The notes beneath the pieces were generated by a model that ran no database searches, was not told the origin of the DNA, and saw only the letters and a list, made by a program, of their open reading frames with translations. 57,637 nucleotides of DNA from positions 1-57,637 of the forward strand of contig PHBH01000045.1 of NCBI GenBank assembly GCA_002840535.1, given 5' to 3'. The DNA comes from Deltaproteobacteria bacterium HGW-Deltaproteobacteria-15 (GTDB lineage: Bacteria; Desulfobacterota; DSM-4660; Desulfatiglandales; HGW-15). Position numbers and translations under genes: made by a program. This document shows, piece by piece, positions 44,014 through 52,283 of the stretch; position 1 is the first letter of the stretch; the number at the start of each line of letters is the position of its first letter.

Positions 44014-45176
44014 CGCTTGTCTCCATAGAACAATCTCTTTTGTATGGAAATCTCCGCTTCGGACAAGATCTCTGCTATCCTCACGCCGGCCTTACCGTCG
44101 CCAAAAAGCGTGCACTTCTCATATGGGCCATGATCGAGTTGCTTTCGGATCGCCTTTTCGATCATCCTGTTGTCATAATCGACCTGTATGACATTCCCTC
44201 CCCGTTCACGCCCCGCTTGCCGAGTGCCAATATTGACCACCGGCACCCCCAGAAAGCTCCCCTCACGCAGACCTGAACTGGAGTTTCCGACAAGACATGC
44301 GGCATTCTTCGTAAGCCTGGCATAATCTTCCGGGGTAAAGTTCCTGTAAAAATGCACGTAATCGGGGAACTGCTTTTCACGAAACATTCGCAACCCTTTC
44401 GAGATTTCATCGGAGCCCGCATCCACGTTCGGCCACAACCAAACCGTCTGCATGTGGATTGATGAGACGGCTTTCAGGGTCTCTTGTATCTGCAGGAATC
44501 CGCGTCCATACTCAGTAGTGACCGGATGCTGAAGGACCACGATATAGGGCTTGTGTGGATTCAACTCAGGCCCGACACCCTTATATCGTGTAAAAAGATC
44601 ATTCGGCATTGAAAGGTCGATATTGGCAACAATGTCTATAGAAGGACATCCGGTGCAATGAACCATGGCGGGATCTTCTCCCATCCTTAACAGATAATCC
44701 GCAGCCCTTTCGGTAGCGGCAAAATGCAGATGGGATAATTTTGTCACGGCGTGGCGAACGCTTTCATCGATCGAGCCGGTCACTTCCCCCCCTTGGGTGT
44801 GCGCCAGAGCAATGTTCATGTAACTGGCCGCTACGGCCGTTGCCATGGTCTCGAAACGGTCGGCGACCGTAATGACAATATCGGGTCTCAAGTTCTCAAA
44901 GAGAGTGGACAACTCGATAATTGCCAGCCCGGTGGACTTGGCCATGGTCGTCGGGTTTTCCCCTTCGACAATGGAATACAGCAAGGCATCGGTCTTAAAA
45001 CCGTCCGACTTGATGATCTTGTGCACCTCCCCAAAGCGGTGCAGAAGCGCCGATGCCCCGACTATGATTTGCAGATCCAGATCATCCCGGGCCTTGATTG
45101 CGCTGAGGACCGTTTTGATTCTCCCATAGTTCGCGCGGCTGTTGACGACTACACAAACCTTTCTCTTATTCTCCAT
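44010..45176 (-). CDS. UDP-N-acetylhexosamine 2-epimerase, hydrolysing (NeuC/LegG-like)
   Basis: This 388-residue GT-B-fold enzyme resembles NeuC and LegG, which release ManNAc or a 2,4-diacetamido analogue plus UDP. Typical segments are VCVVVNSRANYGRIKTVL at the N-terminus, DIVITVADRFETMATAVAAS, AHTQGGEVTGSIDESVRHAV, and LVGNSSSGLREGSFLGVPVV. It lies 6 bases after the NeuB-like gene's stop. With NeuB and NeuA homologues it makes the precursor of a nonulosonic acid. The exact substrate is open, because no aminotransferase or acetyltransferase clearly of the legionaminate type is adjacent. Confidence 0.88.
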   Translation of the reverse strand: MENKRKVCVVVNSRANYGRIKTVLSAIKARDDLDLQIIVGASALLHRFGEVHKIIKSDGFKTDALLYSIVEGENPTTMAKSTGLAIIELSTLFENLRPDIVITVADRFETMATAVAASYMNIALAHTQGGEVTGSIDESVRHAVTKLSHLHFAATERAADYLLRMGEDPAMVHCTGCPSIDIVANIDLSMPNDLFTRYKGVGPELNPHKPYIVVLQHPVTTEYGRGFLQIQETLKAVSSIHMQTVWLWPNVDAGSDEISKGLRMFREKQFPDYVHFYRNFTPEDYARLTKNAACLVGNSSSGLREGSFLGVPVVNIGTRQAGRERGGNVIQVDYDNRMIEKAIRKQLDHGPYEKCTLFGDGKAGVRIAEILSEAEISIQKRLFYGDKR

Positions 45177-45182
45177 AGTTTT

Positions 45183-46268
45183 CTACTCCAGGTCATCCCA
45201 AGTAATGAGTCTGTTTGAAGAGACATCCCTCTTCAACCTGCGGCCCTTGATTCGGTCGATCTCAGATTTCGGTATCCCGGTGCCGGGTTTCTTCAGTGTC
45301 AACATCTCTTCACTGACCAGAGTTCCCGCAGGTAAATCCCTGATCAGCGCAAGACTTTTCATAAAAAGGGTTCTCATCCTTTCCAGGTCTCTTGCTGCTT
45401 CATCCTTATTCACAGGGTTTTGAAACATGGTGTGGAAGGCGGTCTTTGCCTCCACCAGCAATCTGAGTTCCTCCAGCGTCACGGATGCAGGTACATCCGG
45501 TCCGAACATACGTCTGTCAAAAACAATGTGAACCTCCAGCAGATCGGCCCCGATCGCCATGGCGGCGAGCCCCGGGTAAACAGACCCTGAATGGTCTGAA
45601 AGCCCTGCGGGGCACCGGTACCGATGTTTGAACTCTTCAATGACGTTGAGGCCCACCTTTTCGAAGGGCGTAGGATAACTGCTTGTACACTGCAACACCG
45701 CCAGCGGGAGCCCCTTGTTCCTGACTCGTGCAACCGATTGGTCCACCTCATCCATCGTGCTCATACCTGTGCTCAACAAGATAGGCGCCCCGTGTTTCCC
45801 CATTTCATCCAGCAGTTCCTCGGATCTGACTTCACCGGAGCCGACCTTCCAGGCATCCATGCCGATGTTGCTGAGGAGTCTCGCGGCGCTTACGGAGAAC
45901 GGAGAGCTCAAGAAAACGAGCCCCTTCTCTCGGGCATGTTCCGCCAGCTTGGCCCACTGCTCCGCAGTGAACTCCATTCTCTTCCAGTAGGCATACCGCG
46001 TGCTGTCCTGGTCGCTGAAGCGAACCCTGAAGGGCTCGTCCAAGGTGGACTCTTCAGCAGCTATGTGGGTCTGAAATTTAACGGCGTCGGCTCCGGCATC
46101 GGCCGCAGCGTCGATAAAGGCGTGAGCCATTCCCAGGGAACCGTCATGGGCTTGGGCGACCTCGGCGACAATGAAGGTCGGCTGTCCTGGTCCCACAGGA
46201 ACACGACCGATCTTGATCAGGTCATTTTTCCCCTTAGATTCGATGCTCTGCTGCATAGGATTGCTCAT
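45183..46268 (-). CDS. nonulosonic acid synthase (NeuB-like) with SAF domain
   Basis: This 361-residue PEP-dependent synthase condenses a six-carbon amino sugar with phosphoenolpyruvate. The TIM-barrel domain has FIVAEVAQAHDGSLGMAHAF, AVKFQTH, VGSGEV, LSTGMSTMDEVD and GLSDHSGSVY. The C-terminal SAF/antifreeze-like domain (ALIRDLPAGTLVSEEMLTLK) is present, as in true NeuB proteins. The frame extends to 46319, but ATG 46268 (MSNPMQQS) with GGAGAGG upstream fits best; it overlaps the ABC transporter's 3' end by 35 bases. Confidence 0.9.
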   Translation of the reverse strand: MSNPMQQSIESKGKNDLIKIGRVPVGPGQPTFIVAEVAQAHDGSLGMAHAFIDAAADAGADAVKFQTHIAAEESTLDEPFRVRFSDQDSTRYAYWKRMEFTAEQWAKLAEHAREKGLVFLSSPFSVSAARLLSNIGMDAWKVGSGEVRSEELLDEMGKHGAPILLSTGMSTMDEVDQSVARVRNKGLPLAVLQCTSSYPTPFEKVGLNVIEEFKHRYRCPAGLSDHSGSVYPGLAAMAIGADLLEVHIVFDRRMFGPDVPASVTLEELRLLVEAKTAFHTMFQNPVNKDEAARDLERMRTLFMKSLALIRDLPAGTLVSEEMLTLKKPGTGIPKSEIDRIKGRRLKRDVSSNRLITWDDLE

Positions 46269-47979
46269 TGACTTGATGAACCTCTCCATCTTCGACCACA
46301 TAGATGATATCCGCCGCATCGACCATGACCTGCTGATGGGTAATCGCCAGAACGGCCGTCTGCGCTGATAGAGTTTTCATCATCATACAGACTTCGTATT
46401 GCGTGGCTGGGTCAAGGGAGGTTGTTATTTCATCGAGAATCAAAACCTTCGGTCTATGGACAAGCGCTCTGGCCAAGGCTACCCGTTGTCGCTGACCTCC
46501 AGAGACTTTGGCGCCTTTTTCCCCGATGACACTGTCCATGCCTTCGGGAAGAGCAGAGACGAAATCCAGAGCCCCCCCTTTCTGAAGCGCTTCGGTTACG
46601 TCATCCCTGGTCAACTCTTGGTATCCCAAGGTGACGTTTTTCAGCACACTGTCATGGAAGAGAAACATTTCCTGGGGCACATACCCGATCATATGACGCC
46701 ACGATTGAAGATCGATATTCTCCATAGGGACCCCATCCACCAGGATCTCACCTTTATCCGGCTTGATGAGACCAGCAAGAAGATCCGCAATGGTCGTTTT
46801 CCCCGCCCCGGAAAGGCCGGTAAAAACGGTGAACTTGCCGAAGGGGATGCTGAAGGATGCGTTACTCAGAACCTCCTTTTCTCCATACCGGAATGTGACG
46901 TTGCAAAAGGAAATACCCTCTTTCAAATCAGGGGGCAACTTCCCAGCAGTTGTTTCAGCGGCTGCCTCGATCTCATCGAGTTTGTTTCTGAAAGACCAAT
47001 AGGCGCTCTCGAACAGTGTCAAGGACTGATACTTTGATTGCATGGTTCCGAACCTGGCAAGAGTACGATAGAAGAGAAAGGCAAGAACCATGAGGTTGGT
47101 CATAGGCTCTGTCTGGTATGTGACAAAGAGAAAGATCCCGACTGCCAGAAAAAAAACGATCACAGGCTCTTGAATAGCTTTGAGTATCTCCGTGCTGAGA
47201 ACTTGGTTTTGGATGGCCTTCTTCAGACTTATAGATTCAGCCTGCAGCAAAGGCCCGATCTGGTCCACCCTGCCCATTGCTTTTATCGGTTTTATCCCGT
47301 TCAAAAAATCCGTGAGCCGAACGATAAGCGCCTGGTATGACTTCGTCTCCCGTTTACCCGCCTTCCGAGACATATTGATCAGAGGTTTGAAAACAAAGAA
47401 AATGATCATCCCGCCTATTATTGAAACGGTCGTTACCTTCCACGAGATGAGGACGGCCACGGCAAGATAGAAAACGATCTGCATTCCCTCAGCTATTATC
47501 AAACAGACCAGATGATAACCTTTGGCCAATCTCATGGCCTCCGTACTAATGGCGTTGATGAACACGCCGATCGGTTGGCTGACAAAATATTTCCACCGGG
47601 CACAAAGCAAAGAGTTGATGAGTTTCAGACGAAGGTCTGTGACCACATAGGCGACAGTATACCCGACCTGCCCCATGGCAAGCATGGTGAAACCGCTCTT
47701 CATGGCCATGCCAATGACAACGATCAGGAGAACCATTTCAAGTGTAGGTTCTAAGCCCCAAAAGTAGAACGCCCGTTGGATCATTTTCCCCAGTAGACTG
47801 CTGTCGACGCTCTCCTTTGCAAAAACCATATTCAAGAGCGGCAGCAGGCTAGCAAGGCCTACGCCTTCGAAAAACCCCGCCAGCAACAGGCACAGAATCA
47901 TCAGTAGGGTAGGCAGGGGGTAGGCCCGGGCAAAATCTCTCAGCATTCCGATACTGCTGGGTCTTCTCACATTACTCAT
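46234..47979 (-). CDS. lipid-linked glycan ABC flippase (PglK/MsbA-like)
   Basis: This 581-residue fused permease-ATPase has about six transmembrane helices in residues 20-320 and an ATPase with Walker A GLSGAGKTT, signature VSGGQRQR and Walker B VLILDEITTSLD. The switch histidine is in AITHQQVM, where the more usual R-L is replaced. PglK-type members flip undecaprenyl-linked oligosaccharides. Its place before the nonulosonate genes and after the O-antigen ligase gene supports that role over lipid A transport, for which another MsbA-like gene exists at 12933-14750. Confidence 0.83.
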   Translation of the reverse strand: MSNVRRPSSIGMLRDFARAYPLPTLLMILCLLLAGFFEGVGLASLLPLLNMVFAKESVDSSLLGKMIQRAFYFWGLEPTLEMVLLIVVIGMAMKSGFTMLAMGQVGYTVAYVVTDLRLKLINSLLCARWKYFVSQPIGVFINAISTEAMRLAKGYHLVCLIIAEGMQIVFYLAVAVLISWKVTTVSIIGGMIIFFVFKPLINMSRKAGKRETKSYQALIVRLTDFLNGIKPIKAMGRVDQIGPLLQAESISLKKAIQNQVLSTEILKAIQEPVIVFFLAVGIFLFVTYQTEPMTNLMVLAFLFYRTLARFGTMQSKYQSLTLFESAYWSFRNKLDEIEAAAETTAGKLPPDLKEGISFCNVTFRYGEKEVLSNASFSIPFGKFTVFTGLSGAGKTTIADLLAGLIKPDKGEILVDGVPMENIDLQSWRHMIGYVPQEMFLFHDSVLKNVTLGYQELTRDDVTEALQKGGALDFVSALPEGMDSVIGEKGAKVSGGQRQRVALARALVHRPKVLILDEITTSLDPATQYEVCMMMKTLSAQTAVLAITHQQVMVDAADIIYVVEDGEVHQVNEQSYAAEHRI

Positions 47980-48022
47980 CTACGGAATCGATCCTCCACG
48001 TGCTTCCTTTTCTACATGCGCT

Positions 48023-49330
48023 TTACGTAATAGGGCCCGGTTCTTGAAAGAACACTCCCCTCGCCGCCTTTTGCCCTGGAGAGCCGGGGATGCCGGTTGT
48101 TTGGGACATAGGACTCCCTATCTCTTTCAGGGAACCCTGAAGACCGGTGGTGACGGACAGAAGGAATGCCCCCCCTGCATCAATGATATGGGTTTCCGTA
48201 AATCCCCCCACGAACAGGACGAGCGCAGAGGAAAGGATAAAGAAACCGGTGTTGCTGCGCCTGTTCTTGAAACCGTTTCTCATCAAGACCCAGAAGAGCC
48301 AAAGGAATACGATCAATCCTGCAAAGCCGTGATTGGCCGCAACGAACAGAATGTTATTATGGGGATGATCGACACCCATGTCCCCGCCGGCGTTTAATGT
48401 GGCCTGCTTATAACCGCCGGTTCCGACACCGAGCACCGGATTCTGCAGAAACAGCTTCGTCGCCCAGTGCCACATATAGATCCTGTCCATACTTTTCGAG
48501 TACTTCCTTCCCCACCGAAAGTCCTCTCCCTCATTGTACTGTTCGCTCAACTTCTCATAGGTATTTACCGCCCGCTCTCTCACGACGGGCGTGGAAAAGG
48601 TTAAGGCGATGAGGAGCAGGTACAACCCGGCGGTGGCCCAGAGAGAGACGCGCGGGAAGAGGTTATGAACGATGATCGGGGACATGAGGACGAGTATGAG
48701 ATATCCCCCTCGGCTCTCCATGATCACGATGTGCAGGAAAAAGGCAATCATCAAGAGCGCGTAAGTGGCCTTTTCGCTCTTTTTGGTTCCATTCCTGAAG
48801 TAGAAAGAGGCTATTAAAAGGCCGAGGACCAGGAGCATGGCCAGGGTATTATGACCGCCATACAAACCCACATACCCCCGGTTCCCTATATCAGCAAACA
48901 CCGGTACCACACCCATGGCCTGCAGGAAGCCTGCCAAGGCATTGATCAGGAGGCCGATCATGAAGGCATACATGAGGCGGTCCACGGATTTCTTCGGGAA
49001 TACAACAGTCGAAAAGACCACCGCGTATATCCAGTAATGATTTTTCTTGGCGTATTTGAGACCGAGACCGTCTAAGTCAGGGGTGTATATCAGGCCCAGC
49101 AACGACAAGACGATCATCGCAAGAACAGGCACCAGCCAAGTGGCTTTGAATAGCAAATGTCTCTTGCGGATCCATTCCCCCGTAAAGAGCCAAAGGGCAA
49201 CCAGGCATCCACCCAGGATTGTGAAGGGCGACGTTCCCATCGGCATGACAAGAAAGGTTAGGAACAACAGAATCGTTATTCCGCCTTCAGGAGAAAGATA
49301 TGGTTTGCCTAAATATTTCACCAATCCCAT
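48023..49330 (-). CDS. O-antigen ligase (WaaL/Wzy-like)
   Basis: This 435-residue polytopic membrane protein has about ten to twelve helices and a large periplasmic loop (about 235-330) with the family signature LQNPVLGVGTGGYKQAT and the essential-His motif VDHPHNNIL. WaaL joins undecaprenyl-linked glycan to lipid A-core, while Wzy polymerises it; both share this fold. With lptF and lptG in the same locus I favour ligase. The following gene (ABC flippase) is 43 bases downstream. Confidence 0.83.
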   Translation of the reverse strand: MGLVKYLGKPYLSPEGGITILLFLTFLVMPMGTSPFTILGGCLVALWLFTGEWIRKRHLLFKATWLVPVLAMIVLSLLGLIYTPDLDGLGLKYAKKNHYWIYAVVFSTVVFPKKSVDRLMYAFMIGLLINALAGFLQAMGVVPVFADIGNRGYVGLYGGHNTLAMLLVLGLLIASFYFRNGTKKSEKATYALLMIAFFLHIVIMESRGGYLILVLMSPIIVHNLFPRVSLWATAGLYLLLIALTFSTPVVRERAVNTYEKLSEQYNEGEDFRWGRKYSKSMDRIYMWHWATKLFLQNPVLGVGTGGYKQATLNAGGDMGVDHPHNNILFVAANHGFAGLIVFLWLFWVLMRNGFKNRRSNTGFFILSSALVLFVGGFTETHIIDAGGAFLLSVTTGLQGSLKEIGSPMSQTTGIPGSPGQKAARGVFFQEPGPIT

Positions 49331-49467
49331 TTAGCGGTTCTGCCTATCTCTGTTTTTATTATCACGGGGTCCATGAATGGAAGGATCTTGAATAACTTCC
49401 TGCCGGATGATCCTCTTTTGTCGCGATATGATGAGTCTCATTGAATAATTATTTTCAGAAGGGGGTT

Positions 49468-50211
49468 CTATTCTGTTTGATGATCCTTTGTGACGGCGAA
49501 AAGGATGCGCTCCTTCCCCTTTCTCTTTACTCCCTTGTCGAAATTGCCCAATTCCTTGATTGAACCTCCGGCACAGATATTTTTCATTTCATTGATCAAC
49601 GCTTCCTCTTTTATATCTATGAACAGCACATGATTGGTCTTCTCCCATATGGATCTGAACATCTCCATGCCACGTTCATGACCGAACCGCTTTATCCAGT
49701 GGTGCCACACGGAAAGGAAAATGACAATGTCGAAAGTAGGCAACGAAGAGATGTTGTCCGGCGAAAGGATCATCGTTGAGAAAGCTGCATTTCCAATGCC
49801 CGCCTTCTTTTGTGCGTACTCCGAGATCACCCTGAACTCGTGCTGCATGTCGATGCCTATGGAATAGAATCCCATCTCGGCCAAACTGAGGGAAAAGAAC
49901 CCGAGATTGCATCCTATATCGAGAACCGAGCCACTCTTTATCTTGATCTCCTTCCGTATAGCCTCCCATCGACCGAGCGTGTATTCATCTTTGATGAATG
50001 ACCTCTTGCCGATCCATGGCATGGGCTGGTAGTGGGCAAAGCGACCGGCTTTGAACCATTGTACTCTGAAGTTACACCACTCCAAGACGGTCTCCAAAAC
50101 ACCACACAGGAAGTTTTTCAAATCGGTCATTTTCAACCACGTTTTTTCGGGAACGCATTCTCTTACTGTAGACTTAAAGTTTCTGTAGAGTTCCCCAACC
50201 GAACCAGCCAT
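49468..50211 (-). CDS. class I SAM-dependent methyltransferase
   Basis: This 247-residue protein has motif I as SVLDIGCNLGFFSLSLAEMG (about 94-113) followed by SIGIDMQHE, and later FDIVIFLSVWHHWIKRFG, with H-H replacing the usual acidic motif. The layout resembles methyltransferases associated with glycan or tRNA side-chain modification. Context favours a glycan role. About 137 bases without a gene separate it from the ligase gene. Confidence 0.78.
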   Translation of the reverse strand: MAGSVGELYRNFKSTVRECVPEKTWLKMTDLKNFLCGVLETVLEWCNFRVQWFKAGRFAHYQPMPWIGKRSFIKDEYTLGRWEAIRKEIKIKSGSVLDIGCNLGFFSLSLAEMGFYSIGIDMQHEFRVISEYAQKKAGIGNAAFSTMILSPDNISSLPTFDIVIFLSVWHHWIKRFGHERGMEMFRSIWEKTNHVLFIDIKEEALINEMKNICAGGSIKELGNFDKGVKRKGKERILFAVTKDHQTE

Positions 50212-50276
50212 TATTTAGACCTCCATTCCCTGCTTACATTCAATTCTCGTTTTCTCTGCACTTCGCACTGCATACA

Positions 50277-51155
50277 TCACATAGCTTCTTTTCGATCCGG
50301 ATTTTCCTCAAGGAAAGACGCAAGAATCCCTCCTTCGTCCGAAAGTTGCGAAAAACCTCTCAAGGCTTTCCTCCTTCTCTCTTTTAAAATCCTTTCGAGT
50401 TCCTCATCCAGCCGATCCCTTTTGCAGTTCTTTCTGACAGGATGGTGCAGGTGATACTGAATCGCGCAAAACCACAAATTCATCACTTTGACTCCGCCGT
50501 TAAAAAGGCGATAACACAGGTCGGAATCTTCTCTTCCCCACAATCCATCGAATGTCTCGTCGAACCCATCGGCCAGGAGGAAATCCTCCCTATAAAGGGA
50601 CAGATTGCACCCTCGAAGGGATTTCTGAAAGCCTCCCTTTCTCGACAGGAATCGTCCTATCGCAGGTGCGCGAAGCGCATTTTTCCTGTTTCCAACCTTA
50701 CCGGCAAAAAAGGAGGGGAGCGGGAACGATTCTCCTCTGCTAAGCGCCTCTCTTGTGTCGTGCTCGGATAGGAAAGTACGCTTCCCCTGGAGAAACACCC
50801 CCTTTCCTGCGCAGGACAGGTGATCCTTTACAAATTCGGGGTGCAGGACTACATCATGGTCAATGAATATCAGGTATTCGCCTTTGGAGTATCTGACTCC
50901 TAGATTCTTGATTCTCGCCTGGCGTATCCCTTTATCCTCGTGCCACACGTGGCGCCATTTGATGGTCGATTTATCAAGACTCTGTCTCACCGTCTTTTCT
51001 GTTTCAGGACCGGACCCATCATCCGCCACAATGACTTCCGCCGGAATGATAGACTGCCGCAGGACGGAACCCAAGGTCGCACGAAGCGCTTCAGGCCAGT
51101 TGTATGTCGTAATGATCAGAGACGTTCTGAGTTCGTGACCCATATTCTTGCGCAC
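50277..51155 (-). CDS. glycosyltransferase family 2
   Basis: This 292-residue GT-A transferase has SLIITTYNWPEALRATLGSV at the N-terminus, the nucleotide-sugar DDGS in VIVADDGSGPE, and the DxD-like metal motif FIDHDVVLHPEF. A C-terminal acceptor part follows, with LRGCNLSLYREDFLLADGFD and the GREDSDLCYRLF motif typical of galactosyl/chondroitin-type family 2 enzymes. It probably extends the core or repeat unit. The exact sugar is unknown. Confidence 0.87.
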   Translation of the reverse strand: MRKNMGHELRTSLIITTYNWPEALRATLGSVLRQSIIPAEVIVADDGSGPETEKTVRQSLDKSTIKWRHVWHEDKGIRQARIKNLGVRYSKGEYLIFIDHDVVLHPEFVKDHLSCAGKGVFLQGKRTFLSEHDTREALSRGESFPLPSFFAGKVGNRKNALRAPAIGRFLSRKGGFQKSLRGCNLSLYREDFLLADGFDETFDGLWGREDSDLCYRLFNGGVKVMNLWFCAIQYHLHHPVRKNCKRDRLDEELERILKERRRKALRGFSQLSDEGGILASFLEENPDRKEAM

Positions 51156-51235
51156 ACCACCCCCCCAAGCTTACCAGATTTGACCTGCACCCGAAGGCAT
51201 GACCGCCGGACTCGCCAAACTGGACAACACCTTTT

Positions 51236-51982
51236 TCAATGCCACCCCTTCAACGGCTTCATCGCTTTTTCCAGGACAATGAAGATTCGATAGGCCAGAT
51301 ACCGGTTCAGAGGCTTTAACACGGACTCGATCAGCTCCAGGGGGCGATAGAGGGTACTCGGAAGAAGGCTGGGATTGTGGAACCCGCCGCTGAGGGGGTA
51401 GAGCAGGGTTTCGAGTCGCCGCTCCTCCAGGAATTTGAAATCAGGAAAGGAACACTCGAACCGTTCACGTTCGTTTTCGAAGATTATCCTGGGGATCGCC
51501 TGGTTGCCCTGAAAGGCGTCCTTGCGGGTGAGGTTCGTCTCAAAAGGGTCGACCAGCCATTGCATGCCCTCGGCATGGAGAAACCGGTAGACAAAATAGG
51601 AGCCCCACGAGACATAAGGCTCCATCAGAACCACCCTGCCGCCAGGCTTCAGAACCCTGTCGGCCTCACGAAAAAATAGAACCGGGGCCGACAGATGATG
51701 CAGCACATCGAAAAGAACGATGTCGTCAAAGGTTTCACTCCGGAACGGAAGTTTGTGCGCATCCAGAACGGCGTCCAGCCATGGTGCAAAGACGATATCC
51801 GAGCTGACGGCATCCGGGAAATGCTCTTTCAGGTTTCCGCTGCCGCCTCCCAACTCAAGAACCACACCCGGTCTTATCCATTCGCCAATCTGCGAATACC
51901 ACTTGTGATAAAGCTTTCTGAGAATCTTCTTGGATTGCCATTTGCAACGTCTCTCCGCGAGTATTGCAGCCGAGGCTTCCAT
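51236..51982 (-). CDS. class I SAM-dependent methyltransferase
   Basis: This 248-residue methyltransferase has VVLELGGGSGNLKEHFPDAV (motif I), then FDDIVLFDVLHHLSAPVLFF and VLKPGGRVVLMEP (motif III). ATG 51982 overlaps the stop of the truncated GxxExxY gene, so the first residues lie beside the inverted-repeat element at 51997. There is no clear ribosome site, hence a later start is possible. If the element arrived recently, it may have separated this gene from its native leader. Confidence 0.78.
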   Translation of the reverse strand: MEASAAILAERRCKWQSKKILRKLYHKWYSQIGEWIRPGVVLELGGGSGNLKEHFPDAVSSDIVFAPWLDAVLDAHKLPFRSETFDDIVLFDVLHHLSAPVLFFREADRVLKPGGRVVLMEPYVSWGSYFVYRFLHAEGMQWLVDPFETNLTRKDAFQGNQAIPRIIFENERERFECSFPDFKFLEERRLETLLYPLSGGFHNPSLLPSTLYRPLELIESVLKPLNRYLAYRIFIVLEKAMKPLKGWH

Positions 51983-52245
51983 CAAAACCGAATATTTCTC
52001 GCGCAGAGACGCTGAGACGCAGAGGTTTCTTTCTGTTTTATGATGTCAGCCCTGAAGCCCTCGTCGAATTTGATTCCCCGGTATTCAATCGGTATCGGCA
52101 GTTGCCGCTCCACCCTGAGACCACGCTCCTGCAGCTCGTGTGCCAGGGCGACCTCATAAACGGTCTCCAACAATCCGAGTCCCAATTCTCTGTGCACAGC
52201 GATTGCCGACTCGACAACAATTGTTCCGATTTCGTTTTCCGTCAT
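51982..52245 (-). pseudogene. truncated GxxExxY protein (PD-(D/E)XK-like) gene
   Basis: From ATG 52245 the frame reads MTENEIGTIVVESAIAVHRE and LGLGLLETVYEVALAHELQE, the GxxExxY family signature (G-L-L-E-T-V-Y). It reaches GFRAD and then runs into sequence encoded by the left terminal repeat (ETSASQRLCARN). Full family members are about 125 residues and continue with an ExK motif; here only about 70 native residues remain and ExK is missing. The frame is also open upstream to 52338, through the right terminal repeat. It is a broken passenger of the small element at 51997-52274. Confidence 0.75.
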
Positions 52246-52274
52246 TCTCTGCGTCCCTGCGTCTCTGCGCGAGA
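51997..52274. mobile_element. 278-bp element with 28-base terminal inverted repeats around a GxxExxY remnant
   Basis: Bases 51997-52024 begin TCTCGCGCAGAGACGC and 52247-52274 end GCGTCTCTGCGCGAGA. The two 28-base ends are inverted copies of each other with 26 of 28 positions equal. The inner parts iterate the word GACGCAGAG. The unit fits exactly between the stop of the methyltransferase-glycosyltransferase gene (52284) and the start of the next methyltransferase. It carries no transposase, so it would have to be moved by an enzyme encoded elsewhere. Confidence 0.65.
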
Positions 52275-52283
52275 CATCTTCTC

